Shown piece by piece: positions 59,987-64,000 of a stretch of 64,000 nucleotides of DNA. Each line of letters starts with the position of its first letter. Position 1 is the stretch's first letter. The stretch lies in NCBI GenBank assembly GCA_023052935.1, contig CM041292.1, forward strand, positions 199,694,299-199,758,298, read 5' to 3'. This DNA is from Piezodorus guildinii. Its lineage: Eukaryota; Arthropoda; Insecta; Hemiptera; Pentatomidae. The translations under genes were made by a program, and so were the position numbers. Below the pieces are notes generated by a model, which was not told where the DNA came from, searched no databases, and worked only from the letters and a program-made list of their open reading frames with translations.

Positions 59987-61782
59987 TAACTCTAGCACGA
60001 AAAAGAAAAGATGTATGAAACTGAAATTTCATATTTCAGACAAATATACGCCCGAGACATTACAAAACCTTTTTCATTAAAATGAGCTTACCAGAAGAGC
60101 CACTTTATACCATGAATTTTGCACCTTTTTCGATTTTCCCGCTATATCGATGAAAAATTTAATGGGCTTTAATATCATGTAGGTTTTATTATGATTTAAC
60201 TGGTCTGGAATAAGTCATAAGGCCAAAAAATACATAGCATGTCGTTATCTTATTGTTAATTACTTTCACTTGCTATATATAGTAATGAAAAGTATTGCGA
60301 TCGTGAAAATTTTCGAATTCCAGTTTTCAACGAAAATACACATTTTAGGGGACCCTGAGTCCAAATAACCAAGTCCCGCAAAAAGGTCTATGTGTGTGTG
60401 TGTGTGTGTGGTAACTCCCGGGCGGAAACGGTATGTCCTATGAAACTAAATTTTCATATTTAAGACAAATATACGCCAGAGACGTTTCATAACGTTTTTC
60501 ATCAAAATGAGCTTACCAGAAGAGCCACTTTATACCTTGCATATTGTACCTTTTTATGATTTTCTCAAAAACGGTTCCGACGATTTTGATTAAACTTGCT
60601 ATATCGATGTAAAATTTAATGAGCTTTAATATCATTTAGGTTTCATTCGGATTAAAATGGTCTGACAGGGCTTAAATGCCGATATTTTAAATTGTCTTTC
60701 CCTAAAGTACCTTTAATTTTGTTGATTCTATAAAAATAACTATATTATCTTGTTACCACTTATGAAAAACAGTAAAATATATAAATTGAATGAATTCGAT
60801 ATCCAACTAAAGGAGAAAACAGAAACAAATATTTTTTTAATGCAAGTTTTCGTTTTTGAACATAAGAACAGTAATATACATGTATGATACACCTTAGAAA
60901 GCTAAAGATTTTAGAAAAAATATTATCTCATACACAATCTTTTAAAAGTTAATAGAGAATGATAAAAAGCCGATAAAATTAAGTAATTGTTTTAGATAAT
61001 AATATAATAGATTTTTTAATAAAAACACATGTTTCTATAGAAATTCAATTTAATTAATTCTTTAATGATTTCACTATTTTTATCTCTAAATGTATTTGGA
61101 AATTCTTTCATTGATTTTTAAAATGGAGGTAAGTGAATGTCGTGTGTTGCCCGCACCAGATTTTTTATTTTTTATTTGATAACTAAAAAATTACAGGAAT
61201 TAGAAAAATGTTTCCATCACATGTTTTTGGCTTAAAACGGCTGCAACAAAAAGTATTGGCTAGAAAAAAAATTTATTTAGGTTTTAAATTCACGAAAGGA
61301 TATAGAATTGTATAAGTTTATAGTATAAGGATGTAATTCTATAAGGATATAAAATATAATATAAAAATATAAATCCTTATAAGGATATAGACTTGTCAAA
61401 AAATCACAAAAACCAAAAATGTCGAGCGACAAGGTCTGGACGATTTCGAATGGATTGACCCATATGCCTCTTGGAAATCAACTTCTAAAGTTATGACAAT
61501 AATTAAATTATGATAAGTAAATAATTTTCAAAACGTTTTCTTTATAAAATATAATTTTATTGTACTATGTCCAGGACTGGTAGTTAGGCACGCCTAACGT
61601 ACCTTGGCTAATAGCGGGAGTTAAAGAAAATAGTTTCGGTAATTGTAATTAGAGAGTGTTGTACTCACGATTCCTCCGATTCCAGTGTACAAGCTGAGGG
61701 TGAGGCACAGCGCGAGGTGCTTCAGGGCGTCTTTGAGCTTCCACGGCGCGGCCCCAAGGAGCACTTGGCCGTCCGGCTCCAT
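25219..61782 (-). CDS. Two-pore-domain (K2P) potassium channel, five coding exons
   Basis: Spliced CDS of 1,080 nt, 359 residues, from joined exons 61782-61669, 34187-34023, 28001-27872, 27225-26896 and 25559-25219. K2P channels are plasma-membrane background K+ channels that work as dimers; each subunit supplies two pore loops. Visible: TM1 about 22-41 ending GIGGIVFRELE; extracellular cap with two N-glycosylation sequons (N75, N80); pore 1 filter TTIGYGN 134-140; TM2 about 150-174; TM3 about 195-219; pore 2 filter TTIGFGD 237-243; TM4 about 251-273; cytosolic tail to 359. The tail ends ESSV, a possible class I PDZ ligand. An in-frame TAG 15 nt before the ATG fixes the start. Exons are GC-rich in an AT-rich background. 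The tail begins EYAKSWKRLQ, resembling invertebrate TWK-type channels; the orthologue cannot be named by eye. Confidence 0.95.
25560..26895 (-). other. K2P intron 4
   Basis: 1.3-kb intron with GT-AG ends. It contains a decayed LINE fragment at 26000-26390; the rest is AT-rich with nothing recognisable. Confidence 0.85.
26000..26390 (-). pseudogene. LINE-C C-terminal fragment
   Basis: Minus-strand frames give VIEENRLRWLEHILWMEPIR and KDRPRPKWEEKVEQ, the typical C-terminal end of a LINE reverse transcriptase, broken by stops and frameshifts. Confidence 0.65.
26896..27225 (-). CDS. K2P exon 4 (residues 137-247 in part)
   Basis: Acceptor TTTCAG|GTTACGG, donor CCAC|GTGAGT, 330 nt. Completes filter 1 (GYGN), then TM2, TM3, pore helix 2 and filter 2 TTIGFGD. 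It carries one base into exon 5. Confidence 0.95.
27226..27871 (-). other. K2P intron 3
   Basis: 646-bp intron that splits the first selectivity-filter glycine codon. Includes a SINE-C-like head fragment at 27421-27500; otherwise AT-rich. Confidence 0.85.
27421..27500 (-). repeat. SINE-C-like head fragment
   Basis: CAGCCGGGATTAGAATCCAG resembles the B-box end of the SINE-C head at 1-80 in the same orientation. Diverged and short. Confidence 0.45.
27872..28001 (-). CDS. K2P exon 3 (residues 94-137, first base of codon 137)
   Basis: Acceptor TTTCAG|TCATC, donor ATCG|GTTAGT. Encodes the end of the cap, pore helix 1 (WNHLQAIFFASTVL) and the first part of the filter, TTI. The filter glycine codon is split across intron 3. 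Confidence 0.93.
28150..28520 (+). pseudogene. LINE-C C-terminal fragment
   Basis: The plus strand reads VRRMERCHLGISR and further broken segments of the LINE C-terminal region, with many stops. Weak but family-typical. Confidence 0.5.
28840..29070 (-). pseudogene. LINE fragment (pre-RT region)
   Basis: The minus strand has NAKKSAWWNGHIKRKTKD and SWSTRKIYLRMD, resembling the WWN...K-rich linker ahead of LINE reverse-transcriptase domains. Short and uncertain. Confidence 0.4.
29108..29702 (-). repeat. SINE-A, antisense, split by a sense SINE-A
   Basis: Antisense copy 29108-29298, resuming at 29590-29702 with its B-box complement and head. The younger sense copy sits between, flanked by an AACTAAGGATTTTT-like duplication. 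Confidence 0.85.
29299..29589 (+). repeat. SINE-A, sense, nested
   Basis: Complete SINE-A starting GGGATCCCTTGTAGCTGG, inserted within the body of the antisense copy. The closest relative by eye is the copy at 1301-1585. Confidence 0.87.
30935..31020 (+). repeat. HLR fragment with internal deletion
   Basis: Left terminus TCTGGTGCGGGCAACACACG, then a jump to the interior (ATGATATTAAAGCCCATTAA) and truncation. Confidence 0.75.
32040..32240 (+). pseudogene. Gypsy-type reverse transcriptase fragment
   Basis: Encodes GVNIYLDDITVNGRDQNEHD and LKKFLEVCKKYNLTIN, the YxDD box and following region of a Gypsy/Ty3 LTR retrotransposon. Cut at 32240 by insertion of a LINE-A. Confidence 0.75.
32241..32833 (+). 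pseudogene. LINE-A 5'-truncated insertion in Gypsy fragment
   Basis: The LINE-A C-terminal region starts at the codon for HLNKRLTWNPHTRLKRQ and runs to the tail AATACA/ATACAGTTGTAAAAAAC. Nine-base duplications AACAATTAA at 32232-32240 and 32834-32842. A stop at 32470 and a frameshift disable it. Confidence 0.82.
33070..33860 (+). pseudogene. LINE-C fragment, split by SINE-A
   Basis: ARLGLTLNKNKTKCMKVDR before the SINE and FQRVEEFVYLGT, LQKHMKRKSIFRKTNLRL after it are consecutive parts of a LINE reverse-transcriptase C-terminal region. Multiple frame breaks. Confidence 0.7.
33186..33455 (-). repeat. SINE-A, antisense, in LINE-C
   Basis: Full-length but diverged antisense SINE-A. Flanks share GTGAAACGATTGTA / ATGAAACAATTGTA as an aged duplication. 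Confidence 0.8.
34023..34187 (-). CDS. K2P exon 2 (residues 39-93)
   Basis: Acceptor AACAG|GTG, donor GAG|GTACGA, 165 nt, phase 0 at both ends. Completes TM1 (VFRELE) and encodes the extracellular cap helices, with N75 (NDS) and N80 (NFT). Confidence 0.93.
34410..34800 (+). pseudogene. LINE-C C-terminal fragment
   Basis: RNETIREELNIPAMKETLEK, RQLGWCGHVCRMSQD and GTKPRGRSKLSYN form the conserved C-terminal end of the LINE. The frame breaks near 34690 but the last residues continue in another frame. Followed by an A run at about 34818. Confidence 0.75.
35270..36230 (-). pseudogene. LINE-C reverse transcriptase fragment
   Basis: The minus strand encodes RNSKAPGVDEIP, a stop, then an open stretch with CPIHKKGDPFNCENYRRISL, GYRKGQGTTDQIF, FADFQTAYDSV, frameshifts, HKGLRQG and AYADDL near 35385-35400. 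This is the finger-palm region of a LINE reverse transcriptase including the catalytic YADD. About 320 codons with at least three lesions, so inactive. It may be the same family as the plus-strand fragment at 34410-34800 but in the opposite orientation, so not the same insertion. Confidence 0.8.
36854..37742 (-). repeat. HLR repeat, full-length 889-bp copy
   Basis: Both ends intact: TTACTTTCACACTTAC plus a CTTACTATAAATAGTAAG palindrome at the left, and GTGTTGCCCGCACCAGA at the right. Contains a short GT repeat near 36974. Confidence 0.87.
37743..38849. other. No gene seen
   Basis: 1.1 kb of AT-rich intron with T-runs near 37870 and 38130; no repeat end recognised. Confidence 0.45.
38852..39756 (-). 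mobile_element. mariner-B, internally deleted copy
   Basis: Ends TTGGGTTGTGTCACATGAAA and the complement at 39756, TA on both sides (38850-38851, 39757-39758). 905 bp. Same internal deletion as the 21780 copy. Confidence 0.88.
38943..39562 (-). pseudogene. mariner-B transposase pseudogene
   Basis: The best-preserved N-terminal frame of the group: METCDFRVIFLYEFKFGHSA at 39562 onward, HTH segments, HTVERNPYQTVKGLSAQLNA, WVPHDLTEWQQD; then the deletion joint near 39225 and, in another frame, ARPHVSKHAVQKLKELG, PHPPYSPDLSPTDYHLFRN. The first catalytic aspartate region is absent and the DNARPH motif is cut at the joint, so it is non-functional. Confidence 0.88.
39890..39980 (-). repeat. SINE-C 3' body fragment, antisense
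   Basis: CTTGGGCTCAGTACATATAG and TGGCCAATGGCAGTG are the reverse complement of the 3' part of the SINE-C at 56405-56735. Confidence 0.7.
39981..40406. other. No gene; weak direct duplication
   Basis: Two diverged ~90-bp segments (near 40030-40120 and 40215-40305) share the pattern GTTTATTGTAAA ... AATAAAAT ... TCTGRCA. Nothing else recognised. Confidence 0.4.
40407..41294 (+). repeat. HLR repeat, full-length copy
   Basis: Starts TCTGGTGCAAGCAACACACG after an A run and ends with CTTACTATATATAGTAAG followed by TGAAAGTAA. Confidence 0.85.
41718..43941. repeat. Palindromic HLR pair with two left ends, interrupted by another HLR
   Basis: A plus-oriented HLR starts at 41718 (TCTGGTGCGCGC), is interrupted at 41868-42755, resumes and runs to about 43235. 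It then folds into a minus-oriented partial copy that ends GCATCAGA at 43941. The turn is AAAAGTTGCT ... AGCAACTTTT near 43226-43258. Both outer ends are therefore the same HLR terminus and the right terminus is absent. Confidence 0.78.
41868..42755 (-). repeat. HLR repeat nested in another HLR
   Basis: Full copy from TTTTCACATACTATATATAG to GTGTTGCCCGCACCAGA, sitting inside the plus-oriented copy described above. Confidence 0.83.
44265..44396 (+). repeat. HLR left-end fragment with rearrangement
   Basis: TCTGGTGCGGGCAACAAAAG then a short TTAG tandem run and a jump to AATCGTCGGAACTG; truncated by LINE-B sequence. Confidence 0.75.
44400..46115 (+). mobile_element. LINE-B (jockey-like), 5'-truncated copy
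   Basis: Contains the reverse-transcriptase frame at 44484-45701, then a 3' UTR with a T-rich stretch and AATAAAACAATT near 46095. No ORF1 or endonuclease region, so the 5' half is missing. Confidence 0.82.
44484..45701 (+). pseudogene. LINE-B reverse transcriptase with one internal stop
   Basis: 405 codons in a single frame to TAA 45699-45701, broken only by a TAA at 45393-45395 (codon 304). Motifs: LKPGKPVNHTSSYRPISLLP near 11-30; HQFGFRSGHSTVHQ; GAFLDIAQAFDRVWHDG; GVPQGSVLGPILY; the catalytic FADDTAIL near 176-183; KYLGFLLDKRLTWNPYTRLK; then past the stop PIWTYGLELWG, ending RRLKRQWPRDLL. Upstream the frame shifts (DVETLNHYTF in another frame), so a few N-terminal codons are out of phase. 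It is the best-preserved LINE here but is inactive as it stands. Confidence 0.88.
46116..47249. other. No gene seen
   Basis: About 1.1 kb of AT-rich intron. A less AT-rich patch at 46340-46500 has no frame or repeat assignment. Confidence 0.45.
47250..47669. repeat. HLR derivative with two right ends
   Basis: Starts as a minus-oriented HLR (TTACTTTCACTTACTATG) and runs through the interior to about 47611. It then switches to a plus-oriented right end (GATCGCAATTCTTCCCCTTA ... GGTAAGTGAAAGTAA, ending 47669). Both outer ends are the HLR right terminus. Confidence 0.78.
47670..48792. other. No gene seen
   Basis: AT-rich intron sequence; no element recognised before the foldback at 48793. Confidence 0.45.
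48800..48966. repeat. Left tandem array of foldback arm
   Basis: Eight units of about 21 bp, consensus TTTTTTCAGTCAAATTCATAA, differing mainly in T-run length and AG/AA at one site. Confidence 0.85.
50041..50148. repeat. Right tandem array of foldback arm
   Basis: Five units of AATTATGAATTTGACTGAAAA, the inverse of the left array. Confidence 0.85.
50197..50241. repeat. GA microsatellite
   Basis: About 22 consecutive GA dinucleotides just outside the foldback element. Confidence 0.9.
50392..50470 (+). repeat. Poly-A-tailed repeat end
   Basis: TTTAGGTTTATTATTTTCAA and CTTTGTAATCGACCAAACAA match the end of the unit at 21020-21165. Confidence 0.6.
50640..50935 (+). pseudogene. LINE-A 3' fragment
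   Basis: NIPFVADIARDRYSSFHSKL, then NPPRRLKKRWPRDLLS and the tail AATACAGTTGTAAATTACT with poly-A. 5'-truncated. Confidence 0.8.
50940..51215 (+). pseudogene. LINE-C fragment
   Basis: QVKDYTYLGSIIDKTGEFSN and NAVYNKISNPVVGKRVV, with PLLIHGAESWILTEK, form the reverse-transcriptase-to-C-terminus segment in one open frame, ending at a stop in A-rich sequence. Confidence 0.75.
51818..52633 (+). mobile_element. mariner-B, internally deleted copy
   Basis: Perfect TA flanks (51816-51817, 52634-52635) and complete inverted ends. 816 bp: the shared internal deletion plus a further one after AAAATTGAAAGG. Confidence 0.9.
52002..52550 (+). pseudogene. mariner-B transposase pseudogene
   Basis: The N-terminal frame is open for 128 codons from ATG 52002 (MEIRDFRVIVLYEFKHALNK, HTH region, WVSHDLTERQQ), but lacks about 20 residues near the start compared with the 38.9-kb copy. 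After the shared joint the C-terminal part is shortened further. No catalytic core. Confidence 0.87.
53008..53878 (-). repeat. HLR repeat, full-length, with long GT tract
   Basis: TTACTTTCACTTACTACATA at the left, GTGTTGCCCGCACCAGA at the right. The GT tract at 53137-53180 is about 22 repeats. Inserted in the older HLR around it. Confidence 0.87.
53981..54614. other. No gene apart from a LINE scrap
   Basis: AT-rich intron; the only recognisable segment is the LINE-C fragment at 54075-54215. Confidence 0.4.
54075..54215 (-). pseudogene. LINE-C C-terminal scrap
   Basis: The minus strand reads RPKRRWEDYIKTDLGGLGWT then EHWTSLCRRS and a stop, the RPKxRWxD end of LINE reverse-transcriptase proteins. 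Confidence 0.7.
54615..54868 (+). repeat. SINE-A, sense, head truncated
   Basis: Starts in the head just before the B box (GGGCTCAAACCTG) and continues to the AAAC-rich tail. Confidence 0.82.
55003..55115 (+). repeat. SINE-B head fragment
   Basis: GGGAGGCTGAGTAGGTTGGC, GCGCGTTGCCTAGCTACAAC and GAGTTCGCGTCTCGGTTCC correspond to the SINE-B head, diverged; the body is absent. Confidence 0.55.
55116..55584. other. Very AT-rich, loosely repetitive stretch
   Basis: Recurring degenerate units around TACTTTATAACTRTCA and TTATTTCCATAC between about 55370 and 55530; directly precedes the hammerhead-like motif, so it may belong to the same element. Confidence 0.5.
55592..55624 (+). ncRNA. Hammerhead-ribozyme-like motif, Penelope type (candidate)
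   Basis: CTGATGA (55592-55598), a GGCC/GGCC stem II (55600-55603 with 55613-55616) and GAAACGTC (55617-55624) follow the order of the hammerhead core with a minimal stem III. Such motifs are known in Penelope-like retroelements. One extra A (55599) lies between CTGATGA and stem II, which departs from the strict consensus. No Penelope reverse transcriptase is present nearby. Confidence 0.5.
55951..56218 (-). other. Unrecognised open frame of about 88 codons
   Basis: The minus strand is open across KPTTSVAVEHLRIQLEDNPK, a K/R-rich middle and YTISDERSLQLYTYPPSIG. Charged, no membrane segment, no domain recognised. It may be a scrap of transposon ORF rather than a host exon; a K-run coincides with a T tract. 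Confidence 0.3.
56405..56735 (+). repeat. SINE-C, near-complete copy
   Basis: tRNA-like head with A-box-like TGGACTAGTGGATGG and B box AGGTTCGAATCTC, a 250-bp body including TGGCCGTTGGCCAAAAAT, and a T-rich/A-poor end near 56735. Related pieces at 1-80 and 39890-39980. Confidence 0.7.
56762..57036 (+). repeat. SINE-A, sense, complete with small deletion
   Basis: Head GGGATCACTTGTAGTTAGGT, B-box region GGTTAAAACCC, AAAC tail. About 15 bp of the body between TAATGGGAGTAAAA and CGTCC are missing relative to other copies. Confidence 0.85.
57073..57184 (+). repeat. HLR left-end fragment
   Basis: TCTGGTGCGGGCAACACACG to about 57184, then replaced by a SINE-A tail. Confidence 0.8.
57185..57243 (+). 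repeat. SINE-A 3' tail fragment
   Basis: GCATCGTCCGATTAGCC to the AAAC-rich end: an extreme 5' truncation of about 60 bp. Confidence 0.78.
57244..57511. other. No gene seen
   Basis: AT-rich spacer. Confidence 0.4.
57512..58168 (+). mobile_element. mariner-B, 5'-truncated with duplicated 3' part
   Basis: Starts mid-transposase (VEGNPYQTVKGLSAQLNAS), contains the shared deletion joint near 57660, runs to the 3' non-coding end at 57887, then jumps back and repeats from ACTTGTCTCCAACAGATTAC to the true right end at 58168, with TA at 58169-58170. The left terminus is missing. Confidence 0.85.
58835..59635 (+). repeat. HLR repeat with internal deletion
   Basis: Intact TCTGGTGCGGGCAACACACG start and CTTACTATATATAGTAAG end; about 90 bp of the interior is missing near 59220. 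Confidence 0.87.
59758..60206 (-). repeat. Mosaic HLR copy within a tandem duplication
   Basis: 59758-59938 repeats at 60207-60390 with one difference. Beyond the GT tract the sequence is instead nearly identical to 53181-53405 and not to its neighbour. The HLR right end TTACTTTCACTTGC starts at 59811. Confidence 0.85.
59939..59985. repeat. GT microsatellite in HLR
   Basis: About 23 GT dinucleotides, similar in length to the tract at 53137-53180 and much longer than in other HLR copies. Confidence 0.9.
60260..61160 (-). repeat. HLR repeat, full-length 901-bp copy
   Basis: TTACTTTCACTTGCTATATA at the left, GTGTTGCCCGCACCAGA at the right; short GT tract near 60391. Confidence 0.87.
61161..61668. 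other. Right arm of inverted repeat and unique intron end
   Basis: Arm sequence to about 61590 (see the inverted repeat), then short unique sequence to the exon 1 donor. Confidence 0.5.
61669..61782 (-). CDS. K2P exon 1 (residues 1-38)
   Basis: ATG at 61782-61780 to donor C|GTGAGT; phase 0. Encodes the short cytosolic N-terminus and most of TM1 (LCLTLSLYTGIGGI). In-frame stop TAG at 61800-61798 upstream. Confidence 0.92.
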
Positions 61783-62279
61783 CGGCCACACTCCACACTA
61801 TAAATATAGTCCCGGCGGTGGGGCGTAGGGCGCCAAACCTAATGCTAAATCAAGTATAGGCTATTTTAAGTTATTCTTCATCCGTCAGCGCCCCTGTATA
61901 GGTTAACGACAGCCGCTAACCTATTCGTGTACCTTCTTCCAGGTCACCCTGTAGGCTAGCGTTAACATTGGAGGTTTTATTTTGAAGTTTGGTTTCTTAA
62001 AAATTCATAGTAATTATATTTTTTCAGCGTCCTTCCTTCTAGAAAACGAGATGGGTTTTATTTAATTATTCACTCTAACTTGCATAATACGCAATACGGG
62101 TTATCATTACGATGTTCGGTAGTTAATTTCTTCATTAGCAGCAAATAATCGTCCTCTGAGAGGACATAGAGAACGGTTTTCCTCAGTAGTTTGGTTCGTT
62201 CAGCTTCAAACGACGTGTAAGATAACAAATATGCTGAGCAGAGTTCAGGACAACACAACATAGGAGGTCGATATATATC
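61783..62279 (-). promoter_or_regulatory. Upstream region of the K2P gene (5' UTR/promoter not resolved)
   Basis: GC-rich near the ATG, with an in-frame stop at 61800-61798. A TATATTTATA string 16 bp before the ATG is too close to serve as TATA box for a transcript containing this ATG. No clear promoter element seen. Confidence 0.35.
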
Positions 62280-62299
62280 TCAAATCTAGAAAGCTTGGT

Positions 62300-63120
62300 C
62301 GGGAAGTCTCCATGCTCTGTGAGAAACCCAGAAGTCCGAGAGGACCCATTTTGCATCTAGACGAGATGGACGGTGAGGAAGTACTTCTTCAATGAAGAAC
62401 CTTATTGAGTTGTCACCAACCGTAAGTTCCACTCTTCTACAGTATCCTCCCGAAAAATGCTTTTCCTTTTTCTGGGGTCCTCATCAATTCTGAGTAGAAC
62501 GTTCACTGGCAGTCCTGCGGAACTTCCCACTTAAACAAGTACCTCAATTCATCTTCATGTAGAACGAGATAGAGAGGTACCGCCTCATGCGACACGGCCA
62601 GATACGCCCTAATGACCCACATGAAAGCCTTGGCTTTCTTTTTTCTCTGGCGCTATGAGAGATTCTTGTAACAGGCGGGAGACGCTCAGAATACCCAGTC
62701 ATACATTTACAAATGGTCAATGTAGCTGAGGTATCATAGTATCTGAGGCCCCAGAAAGCTCCTCCGAGTCAAAATCCAATACAAGTAAAGCTCATGGATT
62801 TTCTAGATATTAACTGATTAATTGGATGCCGCCAAAGGACAAAATTACTTTTATTCGTAGCTAGAATCCTTCTAGATATTTTTTTGACTTTGGCGGTGTT
62901 TACTTGAGAACCCAGATAAAGAAATTGTTGCACCGTCACGAGATTGTTGTCACCCATTGAAAACCGGCGACTATACACTTGGTTTTGCTCGCATTTAAGG
63001 ATAGTATCTCCCCTCGCGCTGACTGTTCGAGGGTTATTTTGGCCTCTTTTACTCGCCAAGCGATGTTCCGATGGTGACAATATCTTCTGCATAGGGCAGT
63101 TTTTATTTTGAATTACTTAA
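62300..63120 (-). pseudogene. Decayed LINE reverse-transcriptase fragment
   Basis: The minus strand between 63092 and 62769 is open and reads SRRFSMGDNNLVTVQQFLYL, GSQVNTAKVKKISRRILATN and LWRHPINQLISRKSMSF, a LINE C-terminal region after the YADD box. Flanking parts toward 62300 are too decayed to translate with confidence. Confidence 0.65.
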
Positions 63121-63689
63121 GATGTAGGACTACCCAGTTGTATTACACACTGATTCGAGAATCTGCATTTCTGCAGTTACCTTCGTTTTCCGGAACACAG
63201 AATCTTTGTAGTTCGGTGTAGTCATTTTCGGTCTCGGAGAGGAAAGAGAGTCTGATTTTTCTTCTGCAGAACTTTGAGCCTCAAATAGTTAGCAGACTCC
63301 AAGACGCCGCGAATAGGCCATGGAGATTCATGCTTTTTAACAGAATGAAACTACAACAGCTCAAGTTGTCCTCTTAGAATCCCACAATATACAGAACGAC
63401 TAGGCTGAGGATCACCACTTCCTACTGGACAATGGTACATTAAATTGTGCGTCGTCGAGGTTGTATCTCCGTTCCATGGTCTACCTTTATTTACAACATG
63501 ATGAAGTGCATTACCAAAAGTCAAGGTTGGCAGGTTTTACCGAAAGTATATTGAAAAAGTTCGTGCCAAAGTTAATGGAAAAGAGACCTCTACCAGAAGA
63601 ACACCATCGGGAGCAAGAATCAGTGGCCAATCCACATTTGGAGGAATAGGGAAGATATGCTCACCCTGATCATTCAGTATAACATTTTG
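63121..63689. other. No clear gene
   Basis: Possibly more decayed LINE sequence; no convincing frame. Confidence 0.35.
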
Positions 63690-63960
63690 AATTACAATTG
63701 TCCCATTGCACTATACAACTATGTTACTGTGTGGTGAATGTTGTCATAATTGCATTGGAGCACAAATTGTACCCTACGAGAGTCATTTCTCGATGTAGAA
63801 CAGGATTTTGACAGAGTCTAATATCTGAGATGGCTTTAAAACTCCTTAAAGTCCTCCCTCCTACATATTTCTGTCGAGGTATGGTTGTTATGAAGTACAA
63901 GAAAGGGTATCGAAGGCCTCGACAATTGCACAATTGCGTATTTATGCAAGGAAGAGAGTC
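63690..63960 (+). pseudogene. Decayed LINE-A-like RT fragment
   Basis: In shifting frames: VVNVVIIALEHKLYP, then DVEQDFDRV and LPPTYF, corresponding in order to the LINE-A region at 9390-9530. It runs toward the window end. Confidence 0.5.
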
Positions 63961-64000
63961 AGACGGAGATGGTGCTCGCCATGGTATATTAGGTTACTAT

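Larger units (their letters stand above)
58185..61590. repeat. Large interrupted inverted repeat
   Basis: 58230-58660 reappears as the reverse complement in pieces at 59640-59800 and 61160-61460 (for example AAATCGTCCAGACCTTG near 58257 against CAAGGTCTGGACGATTT near 61430; GACATGCTTTGTATTTTTTG against the complement near 59785). HLR copies fill the loop and split the right arm. A direct repeat, ATTTTATTGTAC...GTCCAGGACTGGTA, occurs at both outer edges (58201 and 61554). Confidence 0.7.
34188..61668 (-). other. K2P intron 1, about 27.5 kb, repeat-filled
   Basis: Donor C|GTGAGT at 61668, acceptor AACAG ending at 34188. It contains most of the repeats listed between 34 and 61 kb, on both strands, including several large inverted repeats. 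Confidence 0.85.

Noticed and set aside
59807..60032. Frames rich in alternating His-Thr
   Set aside because: They are translations of the GT/CA microsatellite inside an HLR copy and have no coding support.
61800..61812. TATATTTATA near the K2P start as a TATA box
   Set aside because: It ends only 16 bp before the ATG, too close for a transcript that includes that ATG with a leader.
62070..62261. 63-codon minus-strand frame upstream of the K2P gene
   Set aside because: No recognisable domain, no splice context linking it to exon 1, and length within chance expectation.

Overview
The window looks like nuclear DNA of an arthropod, most likely an insect. It is AT-rich, intron-bearing and crowded with transposons of animal type: Ty1/copia, jockey-like LINEs, mariner, hAT, tRNA-derived SINEs and possible Helitron/Helentron repeats. 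The copia element carries an initiator-tRNA(Met) anticodon-arm primer site as in Drosophila copia. I see no bacterial operons, rRNA, CRISPR or convincing free-standing tRNA gene. The species cannot be named from the sequence alone.

Only one host gene is supported: a two-pore-domain (K2P) potassium channel on the minus strand. It has five coding exons at 61782-61669, 34187-34023, 28001-27872, 27225-26896 and 25559-25219. All junctions are GT-AG, the phases fit, and the product is 359 residues with two selectivity filters. The 1,080-nt coding sequence is spread over 36.6 kb; intron 1 alone is about 27.5 kb and is almost solid repeats.

Layout. 1-1.7 kb: SINE fragments and one intact SINE with perfect target duplications. 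1.7-6.2 kb: a young, apparently complete copia-type retrotransposon (identical-length LTRs with one mismatch, open gag-pol) inserted in an older SINE. 6.4-25 kb: intergenic repeats, namely copies of a ~0.9-kb palindrome-ended repeat (called HLR here), SINE families A-D, mariner deletion derivatives, LINE tails and a hAT MITE inside a mariner relic. 25.2-61.8 kb: the K2P gene, with repeat-filled introns. 61.8-64 kb: upstream flank with decayed LINE sequence.

The most unusual material is inside K2P introns: a 1.36-kb foldback element at 48793-50156 built from inverted SINE-A-like sequence and 21-bp tandem units; HLR derivatives with the same terminus at both ends (41718-43941 and 47250-47669); a further large inverted repeat at 58.2-61.6 kb; a mosaic repeat copy whose switch point is a GT microsatellite; and a hammerhead-like Penelope-type motif at 55592-55624. 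Transcription of the channel gene would place several long hairpins in its pre-mRNA.

HLR, SINE-A to -D, LINE-A to -D and mariner-A to -C are working labels used only in this report. Repeat boundaries are by eye and approximate unless a target-site duplication is quoted.
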